Shown piece by piece: positions 1 to 7,615 of a DNA stretch of 33,938 nucleotides. The notes under the pieces were generated by a model. It was not told where the DNA came from. It saw only the letters and a list, made by a program, of their open reading frames with translations, and searched no databases. The DNA comes from an uncultured bacterium (GTDB taxonomy: Bacteria; Verrucomicrobiota; Verrucomicrobiia; Verrucomicrobiales; V1-33). The DNA lies in NCBI GenBank assembly GCA_903954065.1, contig CAJBME010000368.1:1-33938 (forward strand), in the 5' to 3' direction. Each line of letters opens with the position of its first letter. Position 1 is the first letter of the stretch. The translations under genes and the position numbers were made by a program.

Positions 1-61
1 CCTCTATCAGCGGCGGCGTCGCCGCCTGCGCCGTCGTTTCGGATCTGGATTTTTTGTAGCT

Positions 62-76
62 GGGGTCGCTGACCCC
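62..76. repeat. Perfect hairpin GGGGTC/GACCCC
   Basis: Six-base perfect inverted repeat around a GCT loop, preceded on the plus strand by TTTTTTGTAGC. The T-run lies on the wrong side for a plus-strand intrinsic terminator. A partial relative (AGCCGGGGTC after a T-run) is at about 288-303. I read it as part of a dispersed intergenic palindrome family rather than a terminator. Confidence 0.5.
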
Positions 77-137
77 GGAGCCGCCCGGTCGGTCAAGGGA
101 TACCGGATACGACGCTCGCGGCGTGCGCTTTACCGAA

Positions 138-156
138 CGTCTCACCGAACGATTTT
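138..156. repeat. CGT-N2-5-CCGAAC-ATTTT repeat, copy A
   Basis: The 12-bp core CCGAACGATTTT is identical to the copy at 19428-19448, and a third variant lies at 274-294. The copies sit in intergenic DNA only. In this copy the 5' arm has diverged, so it cannot form the terminator-like hairpin seen at 19428. Confidence 0.45.
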
Positions 157-195
157 CGAGCAGGGGACCGGATGCGTGGCCGCGGTTTCGTACTC

Positions 196-219
196 GCCGA
201 CGAGGACGTCAGCGCTCCC
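196..219. repeat. 24-bp dispersed repeat, copy 1
   Basis: Starts GCCGACG and ends CGTCAGCGCTCCC. It differs at only two positions from 19546-19569. It contains a small GACG-N4-CGTC hairpin; the two differences fall within the four-base loop, so the stem is kept in both copies. Confidence 0.55.
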
Positions 220-273
220 AGGCCAATGGTGAAAACCGGGGCCACCGTACCCGGCTACAGTCGCGGCGCGGAA

Positions 274-294
274 CGTACCTCCGAACATTTTTTT
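274..294. repeat. CCGAAC-ATTTT repeat, copy C
   Basis: The sequence ACCTCCGAACATTTTTTT matches copies at 138-156 and 19428-19448, except that the G between CCGAAC and ATTTT is missing. It is followed directly by AGCCGGGGTC, which resembles the hairpin element at 62-76, so two repeat types are joined here. Confidence 0.4.
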
Positions 295-431
295 AGCCGG
301 GGTCTGGTGATGGGATTCGAATCGGTGTGTTCGTAACCGGCGTTTGAGGGATGTGGCCTGGGGGCCAATTGTTGAAATCGGGGCGGCATGCGCTGTTCGC
401 TCTTCGTGATTTTTCTCGAGGTAGTTGTTTT

Positions 432-1568
432 TTATTCAGGAAGCGGATAGCTGGCTAGCCAAGCGTCGAGGCCACCGGCAAGGTGGACGGCGTCACTGGC
501 CAGATGGTGTTGGGCGAGCCATTGGAGGGCCTGAGCGCTGCGGGTTCCGGCTTTGCAGTGGATGATGAGGGGGCGAGGGGTGGCGGGGATTTCGTGATGG
601 CGCGCGATGAGTTGGCCGAGCGGGATGTGGAAGGAGTCGGGGAATCGGGCGACGGCGACTTCTTCGGCTTCGCGTACATCGAGCAGGGTAAAGCCGGTTC
701 CGGCGGCGCGGAGGGCGGCGAGGTTGTCGGGGGTGATGGATGGCAGACTGACGTGGGGAGCCTCGCAAGTCAGCGGGTAATCGGGCAGGGCGGTGAGGGT
801 GGGGGTGTGGCCGCACAGGGAGCAAGCCGGATCCCGGCGGAGCTTGATTTCGCGATGGCGCATGGAGAGGGCGTCGACGTGCAGCAGTCGGCCGATCAAC
901 GGGGTGCCGAGTCCGGCCAATAATTTGATGGCTTCGGTGGCTTGCAGGGTGCCGACGAGGCCGGGCAGGATGCCGAGGACGCCGCCTTCGGCGCAGGATG
1001 GCACGCTACCGGGAGGCGGGGGTTCGGGAAAGAGGCAGCGATAACAGGGGCCGCCCAGATGGGGGGCGAACACGCTGATCTGGCCTTCGAAGCGGTGGAT
1101 GGCGCCGTGGACATTGGGTTTTTGCAGGCGCACGGCGACGTCATTGCAGAGGTAGCGGGTGGGAAAATTATCGGTGCCATCGAGTACCATGTCGTACTGG
1201 CCGACGAGTGATTCGGCGTTGTCGCGGGTCAGGCGGACGGGGTGGGGTTCGATGTTCACATGTGGATTTAGACGGCGGAGCCGATCGGCGGCGGCTTCGC
1301 ATTTCGAACGACCGATATCGTTGGTGCTGAACAGAACCTGACGTTGCAAGTTGCTTTCGTCGACGACATCGGGGTCGACGAGGCCGAGGCGGCCGACGCC
1401 GGCGGCGGTGAGGTACATGAGGGCGGGCGACCCGAGGCCACCGACGCCGACGCAGAGGACGCTGCCCTTTTTTAGGCGTGATTGGCCGTTGATCCCGAAC
1501 CCTGGAAGGGAGAGGTGGCGGGCGTAACGGTGGGTTTCTTCGGGTGAAAGACGATCGGACGGCGGCAT
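432..1568 (-). CDS. E1-like adenylyltransferase fused to rhodanese (MoeZ/MoeB-rhodanese type)
   Basis: A 378-residue cytosolic enzyme. Residues 1-265 are a ThiF/MoeB-type E1 domain: nucleotide-binding loop GVGGLGSP at 41-48, the DGTDNFPTR signature at 130-138, two CxxC zinc-binding pairs (C175/C178 and C249/C252), and a likely catalytic cysteine at C192 in PSCAEGGVLG. Residues 290-375 are a rhodanese domain with active-site C338 in the loop CKAGTRS. Family knowledge: such fusions adenylate and then sulfurate the C-terminal glycine of a ThiS/MoaD-like sulfur carrier for thiamine, molybdopterin or thiolated-tRNA synthesis. The exact carrier cannot be told, because no thiS, moaD or other cofactor gene is nearby. 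The gene is divergent from the GTPase gene at 1770. No Shine-Dalgarno sequence precedes the ATG. The family call is firm; the pathway is open. Confidence 0.93.
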   Translation of the reverse strand: MPPSDRLSPEETHRYARHLSLPGFGINGQSRLKKGSVLCVGVGGLGSPALMYLTAAGVGRLGLVDPDVVDESNLQRQVLFSTNDIGRSKCEAAADRLRRLNPHVNIEPHPVRLTRDNAESLVGQYDMVLDGTDNFPTRYLCNDVAVRLQKPNVHGAIHRFEGQISVFAPHLGGPCYRCLFPEPPPPGSVPSCAEGGVLGILPGLVGTLQATEAIKLLAGLGTPLIGRLLHVDALSMRHREIKLRRDPACSLCGHTPTLTALPDYPLTCEAPHVSLPSITPDNLAALRAAGTGFTLLDVREAEEVAVARFPDSFHIPLGQLIARHHEIPATPRPLIIHCKAGTRSAQALQWLAQHHLASDAVHLAGGLDAWLASYPLPE

Positions 1569-1769
1569 AGCGGAGTGGATGAGATGTGGTGGGGGAGCGG
1601 GATGGACGTCGCGGACTGGGGGCGGCAGCGAAAGCGAAAATGAGCCAACGCGAAACTGAAATCATCGTGGTGGATGGAGGCGTGGGTCGACAGTTGAAAT
1701 CGGCGCGATAGGGTCCTGATTTGTGATGTCTGACCTGAATGCACTGGTTGTTTCACCCTGTTTTTGCTG

Positions 1770-3221
1770 ATGCCTGATTTTTCCACGTTGACGCTTAGTT
1801 TGATTTCTCACACGAATGTGGGGAAGACCACGCTTGCGCGCACGTTGTTGCGGCGGGATGTGGGGGAGGCCTCGGACCGGCCGCATGTGACTGATTTGAG
1901 TGAGGCGCACGTGATGGTGGCGACGCAGGGGCGTCGTTTATTGTTGTGGGACACGCCGGGTTTTGGGGATACGGCGCGGTTGTTGCGTCGGCTCCGGCAG
2001 AGTGACCAGCCGATTCGCTGGGTGATGGTGCAGATGTGGGATCGGTATGTGAACCGGCCGTTGTGGTGCAGCCAACAGGCGGTCAAGAATGTACGGGAGG
2101 AGGCGGATATTGTTTTATACTTGGTGGATGCTTCGCAGCGACCGGATGACATGCCGTATGTGGACATGGAGATGGAGATTCTCTCATGGATTGGCAAGCC
2201 GGTGGTATTGCTTTTGAACCAGACGGGGGCGCCGCGGGCGCCGGAGGAGGAGATGGCGGAAGAGGTCGTCTGGTCGCAGCAATTGAAGCGGTTTCCGGTG
2301 GTGAAGCGGGCGTTGAATCTCGATGCTTTTGCGCGCTGTTGGGTGCAGGAGGGCGAGTTGCTGGAGGCACTGGCTCCGGCGGCCCCGGTGGAGAAAAAAG
2401 AAACATTTCGGCTGCTGCGGACGGCGTGGCGCGAGAAGAATCTGGATGTCCACCGGGAGGCGGTGGGAGTGATGGCGCGGGCCCTGACGGGCTCGTTGTT
2501 GGATGTGGTGAAAGTCAGCAATGAATCATTGCTGCAAAAAATCGGTTTTAAGCGGGGCGAGATTGACACGGAGATGACGGAAGCTCGTGGTGAGCTTTCG
2601 GAGCGTTTGGCGGCGCGCACGCTGGAGATTACGGACGAGCTGATCAAATTGTTCGGGCTGGAAGGACATTCATCCAAGCCATTGGGGCAGAACGCACGGG
2701 ACTTGCTTGGCGACGTAAAGAAAGTCAACGAATCGCTGTGGACGGCGATTGGCGGATTGGCCACGGGCCTGACGAGTGGTGTGATTGTGGATATTTTGTC
2801 GCATGGAACCACGGTCTTTACCGGCACGGTGCTGGGGGCGATCAGCGGTGGGGTGGGCGGGTATATGCTGGCCCGGACCTACAATCTGGTGCGCGGCAAA
2901 GCTGGCAATGAAGTGAGGTGGAGTTTGGCCCATTACACCGAGCAGGTGCAAATTGTCCTCCTGTGTTATTTGGCGGTCGCTCATTTCGGGAGGGGCCGGG
3001 GCGAGTGGGAAGATGGCGAGCATCCGGCTCATTGGCGGGAGGTCGTGCAGGGAGCGGTCGCCATGGAGCAGGAGCGACTGGAGCACTTGTGGAAGGAGGC
3101 TGGCGATGCGAAGAGCGGCCGCACGCCCGACCAGATTGAGGAAGACATGCAAGGCATCCTCAGTGCGGCGTGTGCCAAATGCCTGCGTGATTTGTACCCA
3201 CAGGTCGAGGTGTTTGCTTGA
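1770..3221 (+). CDS. GTPase with C-terminal membrane-associated region (DUF3482-like)
   Basis: A 483-residue P-loop GTPase of the TrmE-Era-Septin class. The P-loop is SHTNVGKT at 13-20, with Ser where the classical first Gly would be. The G3 motif DTPG is at 61-64. Where G4 (NKxD) is expected there is NQTG at 150-153, so guanine recognition may be altered. After a charged helical part comes a glycine-rich hydrophobic stretch at about 326-365 that could insert in a membrane. The layout resembles DUF3482 proteins, which in proteobacteria often pair with a DUF2868 membrane protein; no such partner is seen here. I chose the ATG at 1770; an in-frame TTG at 1764 is possible. The cellular role is unknown. 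The gene ends before a strong hairpin at 3237. Confidence 0.8.
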   Translation: MPDFSTLTLSLISHTNVGKTTLARTLLRRDVGEASDRPHVTDLSEAHVMVATQGRRLLLWDTPGFGDTARLLRRLRQSDQPIRWVMVQMWDRYVNRPLWCSQQAVKNVREEADIVLYLVDASQRPDDMPYVDMEMEILSWIGKPVVLLLNQTGAPRAPEEEMAEEVVWSQQLKRFPVVKRALNLDAFARCWVQEGELLEALAPAAPVEKKETFRLLRTAWREKNLDVHREAVGVMARALTGSLLDVVKVSNESLLQKIGFKRGEIDTEMTEARGELSERLAARTLEITDELIKLFGLEGHSSKPLGQNARDLLGDVKKVNESLWTAIGGLATGLTSGVIVDILSHGTTVFTGTVLGAISGGVGGYMLARTYNLVRGKAGNEVRWSLAHYTEQVQIVLLCYLAVAHFGRGRGEWEDGEHPAHWREVVQGAVAMEQERLEHLWKEAGDAKSGRTPDQIEEDMQGILSAACAKCLRDLYPQVEVFA

Positions 3222-3236
3222 GGGAGGCGGTCGCCA

Positions 3237-3257
3237 GCCGTCAGGGCTGCTGACGGC
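3237..3257. terminator. Hairpin between convergent genes
   Basis: Perfect 8-bp inverted repeat GCCGTCAG / CTGACGGC with a 5-nt loop, 15 nt after the GTPase stop codon and upstream of the end of the convergent gene that stops at 3322. There is no T-tract on either side, so it may be a weak or Rho-assisted bidirectional terminator, or an mRNA 3'-end stabiliser. Confidence 0.5.
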
Positions 3258-3321
3258 GGAGGCCCGGCGACGTGTTATGGTCCGCGTAGGATCGTCCTGT
3301 GGGGCATCCGCGGGGCGGATT

Positions 3322-4230
3322 TCAGGGCAGGAGGGCGTTGAGACGGTCGATTTCGGAATCGAGGCGATCTCGTTCGCGGCGGGCGGCGACGAGTTTATCG
3401 ACCAGTCGGGCGCGTTGAGCCTGATCTTCCTCTGGCGTGACAGATTTGGGAACCATGATTTCAGCGGAGCGGCCGGTGCGGTACATTTCGGCGGCTTCGC
3501 GCAGGGTGGTGAGCCGCGTTTCGCGATCGATGGCGGCGGCGGCGAGGCGGGCGCTGGCTCCTCCACCTGAGGGGATGGTGGTGTCCGGTTGTTGGAGGAG
3601 TTTGCGTTCGAGGATTTTGACGAGGATTTCGCGTTCGACAGTGAAGAACCCGTGGTCGCAAAAATGGGTCAGGGTCACGACCTCGTCGGTGGCGAGCGAC
3701 CAGGGATCGAAGAGAAGGAATTCGTCGAGGGCGTATTCTCGGTAGAATTGTTGGGCTTCGGTGAATTCGGCTTCGAGCTGATCGGTGACGACTTGGGTTT
3801 CGCGCAGGCGGTTGAGCCAGTCGAACATTTCGGGTTTGAGGGATGGTCGGCGGGGCGTGGTGGTCCGGGTGGGGGCGGCTGGTTCGATGGTGGCCGCGGC
3901 GGGCGGAGTGCGGTCTAGCCACCACATGCCGGTGGCGAGCAGGCATGAAAAGATGAAGAGCTGGGTGGGAAAGTGCCATTGGGCGAACCATTCCCAGCCG
4001 GTGGGCGCGTGACTGGCTGAGGGGGTGGCGGGCCGTGCGGGGGCGGGTAGATGTGGCGCCGGCGCGGGCGGGAGAGGGATTTGGTCGTAGGTCAGGTCGC
4101 CGGGTTCATGTTCGGGGAGAGAGTCGATCCATGGGTTTGCGGTTGGGAGGCCGGACAGTGGGCCCTGTTGCGAGCGGGCGAGGACGGGGGAGCGGCGCGC
4201 GCGCTGGCGGGATGTGGGGCGACGGACCAT
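3322..4230 (-). CDS. Unknown single-TM protein with C-terminal coiled coil
   Basis: I do not recognise this 302-residue protein. The first 85 residues are basic and then rich in Pro and Ala, like a flexible cytoplasmic tail. One transmembrane helix is likely at about 88-104 (the LFIFSCLLATGMWW region). A second Pro/Thr-rich linker follows (107-132), then a mostly helical C-terminal part. Residues 266-300 are highly charged with leucines spaced as in a coiled coil. The gene starts 15 nt after the end of the ispG C-terminal ORF on the same strand, so the two may be co-transcribed. Its reading frame stays open against high-GC shadows, and the amino-acid make-up (Trp, Phe, Glu-rich helices) looks like a real protein. 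Confidence 0.65.
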   Translation of the reverse strand: MVRRPTSRQRARRSPVLARSQQGPLSGLPTANPWIDSLPEHEPGDLTYDQIPLPPAPAPHLPAPARPATPSASHAPTGWEWFAQWHFPTQLFIFSCLLATGMWWLDRTPPAAATIEPAAPTRTTTPRRPSLKPEMFDWLNRLRETQVVTDQLEAEFTEAQQFYREYALDEFLLFDPWSLATDEVVTLTHFCDHGFFTVEREILVKILERKLLQQPDTTIPSGGGASARLAAAAIDRETRLTTLREAAEMYRTGRSAEIMVPKSVTPEEDQAQRARLVDKLVAARRERDRLDSEIDRLNALLP

Positions 4231-4245
4231 GCGGGGCGGCTGGGG

Positions 4246-5178
4246 TTATCCTGCGAGGGCGGGGGCGGCGGTCGGGGTGGGCGGCTCGAACCACCGGCCG
4301 TGATCTTTGATGAGGTCGACCAAGCGTGAGACAGCTTCTGCTTCGGGAATGTTGAATTTCACCGCCTCTTTCCCAATGTACAAATTGATTTTTCCTGGGG
4401 CTCCACCGACGTAGCCAAAATCGGCATCGGCCATTTCGCCCGGGCCATTGACGATGCACCCCATGATGGCAATTTTGACGCCCTTGAGATGGGCGGTGGC
4501 GGCTTTGATGCGGGCCGTGGTTTCCTGCAAGTTGAAGAGGGTGCGACCGCAGCTGGGGCAGGCGACATAGTCGGTTTTGAAAATCCGTGAGCCCGCGGCT
4601 TGCAGGATGTTGAACGACAGGCGCAGGGCTTGGCCGGGAGCTTCTTCCGCTTGAACGAGAATGGCGTCGCCAATGCCATCGCACAGCAAAGACCCGAGAG
4701 CGGTGCTTGAGGTGAGCAGTGTGCGCACAAATGGCGCCGGAGCCGGCACCTCTGTGCCGGGCGTGGCTGGATGCAGTGAATCCTTGAGCAGGATGGGGGC
4801 TGGCCATTGGGATTCGGCCAGCCGGGCGGCCAGCAGGCGAAAGGCCGTGATGACTGGCAGGTCGAGACCATTGCGGACCGTGACCATGGCGTCGGCGGGC
4901 CGACTGGTGGGCAGGGGCAGACGAGGGTCAAGTTCGATCAACGAGGTGTCATTGACGACAAAGTCGGGGCGGAAGTCGCCGAGGCGGTCGATCTTGTGGA
5001 CAATTTGTTGCAGGGAGGTCGGCCGGATAGCGACCTTGATGATTTCATCGCCACCGACGTGGAGAGGCTGTCCTTCCAGGCCTTGGATCACCACTCGGGT
5101 TGAGCGGCGCCGGGTGTAGGTGAAGGGGTCAAATGGCAGGCACGGAGGTGCGGGGGAATCTGAGTCAGAGGCGGACAT
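4246..5178 (-). CDS. ispG: IspG C-terminal part: A* insertion domain plus [4Fe-4S] domain
   Basis: This 310-residue ORF matches the second half of the long (plant/Chlamydia-type) 4-hydroxy-3-methylbut-2-enyl-diphosphate synthase. Residues 15-195 correspond to the extra A* barrel-like domain, including LGSLLCDGIGDAILV at 161-175. Residues 204-300 are the iron-sulfur domain: cluster ligands C207 and C210 (CPSCGRT), C241, and E248 in CIVNGPGE, spaced as in the known enzyme, followed by DADFGYVGGAPGK and IKDHGRW. It lacks the catalytic TIM barrel entirely; that part is a separate ORF at 7616-8524. The start falls just before PFDPFTYTRRR, which I take to be the linker between barrel and A* domain. 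The ORF is intact, with all cluster ligands kept, so it is probably a functional subunit and not debris. No clear ribosome-binding site. Confidence 0.9.
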   Translation of the reverse strand: MSASDSDSPAPPCLPFDPFTYTRRRSTRVVIQGLEGQPLHVGGDEIIKVAIRPTSLQQIVHKIDRLGDFRPDFVVNDTSLIELDPRLPLPTSRPADAMVTVRNGLDLPVITAFRLLAARLAESQWPAPILLKDSLHPATPGTEVPAPAPFVRTLLTSSTALGSLLCDGIGDAILVQAEEAPGQALRLSFNILQAAGSRIFKTDYVACPSCGRTLFNLQETTARIKAATAHLKGVKIAIMGCIVNGPGEMADADFGYVGGAPGKINLYIGKEAVKFNIPEAEAVSRLVDLIKDHGRWFEPPTPTAAPALAG

Positions 5179-5294
5179 GACGCTGCATCATACGACATTT
5201 AGCCGCATTGCCAGCGTGGCCATGCGTGAGATTGATGCTGATTTTACGGCGTCGTCTGGCGTCTGGATTGGGTTGGCGCGAGGTCGTGTCTGGA

Positions 5295-7403
5295 TCAGCG
5301 GAGCTGGATCCGGTAAAACATGTGGGGGTTTCCGTGGAGAGGGGTTGTGGCGCGAAAGCGGGTGGCGGGAGTGATGGGTTGGAAGCGGGCCTCGGGGTCG
5401 ACGGACCATTCGGCTTCGAGGCTGGGAGATTTCAGCAATTCGAGAACCATATTGGGGCGGTAGTGTTCCACGGCGAACTCGCATTCGAACTGGGTGTCGG
5501 TGAGAGCCGGGGGGGTGTCGAGGGTGATGACGGGGATTGGGTCTGGGGCGCCTGGGATGGCGGTCACGAGCAGGCTGGGTCCCCAGGCCAGGAAAAACTG
5601 ATCATAGATTTGGGAGCGGGCTTCGAGCGCGTAATTTTCCAACTGATTTGGGGTAAATGAGTATGGTGTCGACGCGGGGATGGTGGTCAGGGAGGGATTG
5701 GTGAGTGATTCGGTTTGGGTGAAGGCGATGTCATCGATGTACCATCCGACGCCATCGGTGGTTTGCGGGTAATATTGACCTGATTCGGCGAACTGGTAGA
5801 GGAAGCGGACGGTCACGCTACGGCCGGCGGCGGACGAGAGGTCGACGGACTTCGGGGAGAAGGTGGTTTCGCCGCGGCCATTGGAGCCTGGTTGCGCGTA
5901 GATATTTTTCCAAGTGGCGCCTTCATCCAGCGAGAGTTGGACGAGTGCTGACTGGTCGGGCGTGGCCCATCCGAGGCGGCTTTTGAAGGTGAGGCGGGCG
6001 GATGAGCCTGGGAGGACGGGGTGAGTGACGGTCAGTGATTGATTGACTGGTGGCTCGGGATGAGCCAAATGGAACGAGAATGAGCCGCTGGCTTTGACGG
6101 TGGACGAGCGTACGGGATAGTCGGAGACGACGGCCTGCATCGAGTTGCTGGCGGATTCCGCCCCCTCGGTGAGGGTGAGCGGCGCGCGCCGGGAGACCCG
6201 CACTTGGGCACCGGTGGCACCGGTGGTCGTGGTGACCTGATAGGGATTGGGAAATTTTACAAACGGGGTGGGTGACCCGGTCAGTGTGGTTTCGATCGAT
6301 CCAGGGCTGGAGACTGCCGGGTCGAAAACGATGACGTCGTAGGTGAAACTCTGAGGTTTTCCGCTGATGAGAACGTTGTTGAGAGTGACGGTATACGGTG
6401 TGTCCTGAGCGGGTCGGGGCCATGGATCGTTGGTGGCTGGGTCAAGAGATGACGGGTACCAGACGAGAGTGTTTTCCCCTGCTCCGGGTTCCACGGGTTC
6501 GAGACTGACGGGAACGACTTTTCCCTGTTGGCTGACGGTGACGGTTGTCTGGCTGGTGAAGCTGGCCTTGGGGTGGCTGAACGACCACCGTGGATAGACG
6601 ATGTGGTATGGGGTGTAACCGACGGGCGGCCAAGCGACGAATTCGTGGCGAGTGGCTGGTCTCGGGGTGCCGTAGTTGGCATCGAGGATCCAAGTGGCAT
6701 TCGCGCTGCGCTGCGATTCTGATGCGGGCACATCGCCGGTGCCCATGGTCTGGGTTTGGGGGTAGAAGAGCCATCGACGGTGACCGACGGCGGCATTGTT
6801 GTTACCGGAATCGCGGATGTAGGCGGTGATGGCCTCGGGCCCGGCATTGCCGATGGCGATGTTCGAGTTGCCGGCGGCTTCCGCCCCTGCTACCGAATAA
6901 CAATTCCAGTCCGGCGGTGGCGTGTGACTGAGGGCGTTGTTGGCCGACATCATCAAGGCCGCATCCTGAGACTTGGTATGCCAGATGTCATTGAGCGTGA
7001 TGATGGCAGGTACGCCGGCCATCGCTCGAAAAAAATTGATGCGAGTGGCGACAAGGTCCCGATAACTGGCCGCAGTGGAGCCTGCGAGACAAAGATCGTA
7101 ATGACCAGTCCACGCCAGCTCGGCATTTTCCGAGGCGCTGTACACAGCATTGTAAAAATTGCGGACTTCCTCGCGATTTGAGGTGTCGACGACAAACCCT
7201 CGGGTGACTGAGCGGACCGAGGGTCTCTCAGATTCCGCCCGGAGTTGTTGTAGTTTCTCCGCGGTAGGGGGCGCCGGATATTTCCCTAAAATCACTTCGG
7301 CTTGCAGGGAAGCCATGCTGAGGCCCACACTGAAAACAAGGTGGCTCAGGCAGAAAAAATGAATTTGGCGCGGGATTTGGTGGAGGCGACCAAGTGTAAT
7401 CAT
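5295..7403 (-). CDS. Secreted CAP/SCP-domain protein with C-terminal beta-rich domains
   Basis: A 702-residue exported protein. The N-terminus has basic residues and then a hydrophobic core (about 14-35), a likely signal peptide cleaved near LQA-E. Residues 110-225 form a CAP (SCP/PR-1-like) domain: INFFRAMAGVP at 122-132, H160 in ALSH and H208 in VGHRRWLFYP are the two histidines usually found in the CAP cavity. A beta-rich region follows (230-400). Residues about 440-570 contain SLDEGATWKNIY and DGVGWYIDDIAF, as in MAM-like/immune-inhibitor-A-type jelly-roll domains. Its substrate is unknown; bacterial CAP proteins are poorly characterised. It lies on the same strand between the two ispG halves, 116 nt upstream of the C-terminal half, and has its own AT-rich promoter-like sequence. 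It may be an insertion that separated them. Confidence 0.8.
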   Translation of the reverse strand: MITLGRLHQIPRQIHFFCLSHLVFSVGLSMASLQAEVILGKYPAPPTAEKLQQLRAESERPSVRSVTRGFVVDTSNREEVRNFYNAVYSASENAELAWTGHYDLCLAGSTAASYRDLVATRINFFRAMAGVPAIITLNDIWHTKSQDAALMMSANNALSHTPPPDWNCYSVAGAEAAGNSNIAIGNAGPEAITAYIRDSGNNNAAVGHRRWLFYPQTQTMGTGDVPASESQRSANATWILDANYGTPRPATRHEFVAWPPVGYTPYHIVYPRWSFSHPKASFTSQTTVTVSQQGKVVPVSLEPVEPGAGENTLVWYPSSLDPATNDPWPRPAQDTPYTVTLNNVLISGKPQSFTYDVIVFDPAVSSPGSIETTLTGSPTPFVKFPNPYQVTTTTGATGAQVRVSRRAPLTLTEGAESASNSMQAVVSDYPVRSSTVKASGSFSFHLAHPEPPVNQSLTVTHPVLPGSSARLTFKSRLGWATPDQSALVQLSLDEGATWKNIYAQPGSNGRGETTFSPKSVDLSSAAGRSVTVRFLYQFAESGQYYPQTTDGVGWYIDDIAFTQTESLTNPSLTTIPASTPYSFTPNQLENYALEARSQIYDQFFLAWGPSLLVTAIPGAPDPIPVITLDTPPALTDTQFECEFAVEHYRPNMVLELLKSPSLEAEWSVDPEARFQPITPATRFRATTPLHGNPHMFYRIQLR

Positions 7404-7427
7404 ATAGTAAATATAATTTATACTATA
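7403..7427 (-). promoter_or_regulatory. AT-rich inverted repeat at the CAP gene start
   Basis: A 7-bp perfect inverted repeat, TATAGTA-N11-TACTATA, in a patch (about 7398-7460) that is far more AT-rich than its surroundings. It overlaps the first base of the annotated ATG and carries several possible -10 hexamers on the minus strand. It could be an operator or promoter for the CAP gene. If transcription starts inside it, the true start codon may lie slightly downstream or the message may be leaderless. Confidence 0.4.
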
Positions 7428-7615
7428 ATGAGTAATTTTTGCAGCAGATTTTTTAAATTCTTCTCCAGTGGAGAAGGGAGGGGCGAATGGAGCTGGGAGA
7501 GCTGGAGGTGAGTGTGTCGAACTGGGACAGAAAATCGGTCATTTTTGGCCGTGAGCCAATGGAGCTGGGCTAGTGGGGGCGAGATGCTTGCGAGCGAAGT
7601 TGCCTTGGAGGGGGC

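Larger units (their letters stand above)
1..431. other. Gene-poor region with intergenic repeats
   Basis: I see no convincing complete gene here. Plus-strand frame 3 is open from the window edge to a TAG at 57-59 and could be the last 18 codons of a truncated upstream gene, but this is too short to identify. The rest holds short repeat pieces: a GGGGTC-GCT-GACCCC hairpin at 62-76, two copies of a CCGAAC-ATTTT motif (138-156 and 274-294), one copy of a 24-bp motif (196-219) that recurs at 19546-19569, and two oppositely oriented TGTAGC-GGG stretches (about 55-65 and 250-262). It looks like a patch of decayed intergenic repeat elements. Confidence 0.5.

Noticed and set aside
1..59. A partial gene at the left edge (18 codons, plus frame 3)
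   Set aside because: Too short to separate from chance in GC-rich DNA; mentioned only within the description of the region.
314..323. GATTCGAATC resembling a tRNA T-arm or att site
   Set aside because: The flanks do not pair into a T-stem and no anticodon or acceptor arm is found; it is just a 10-bp palindrome.
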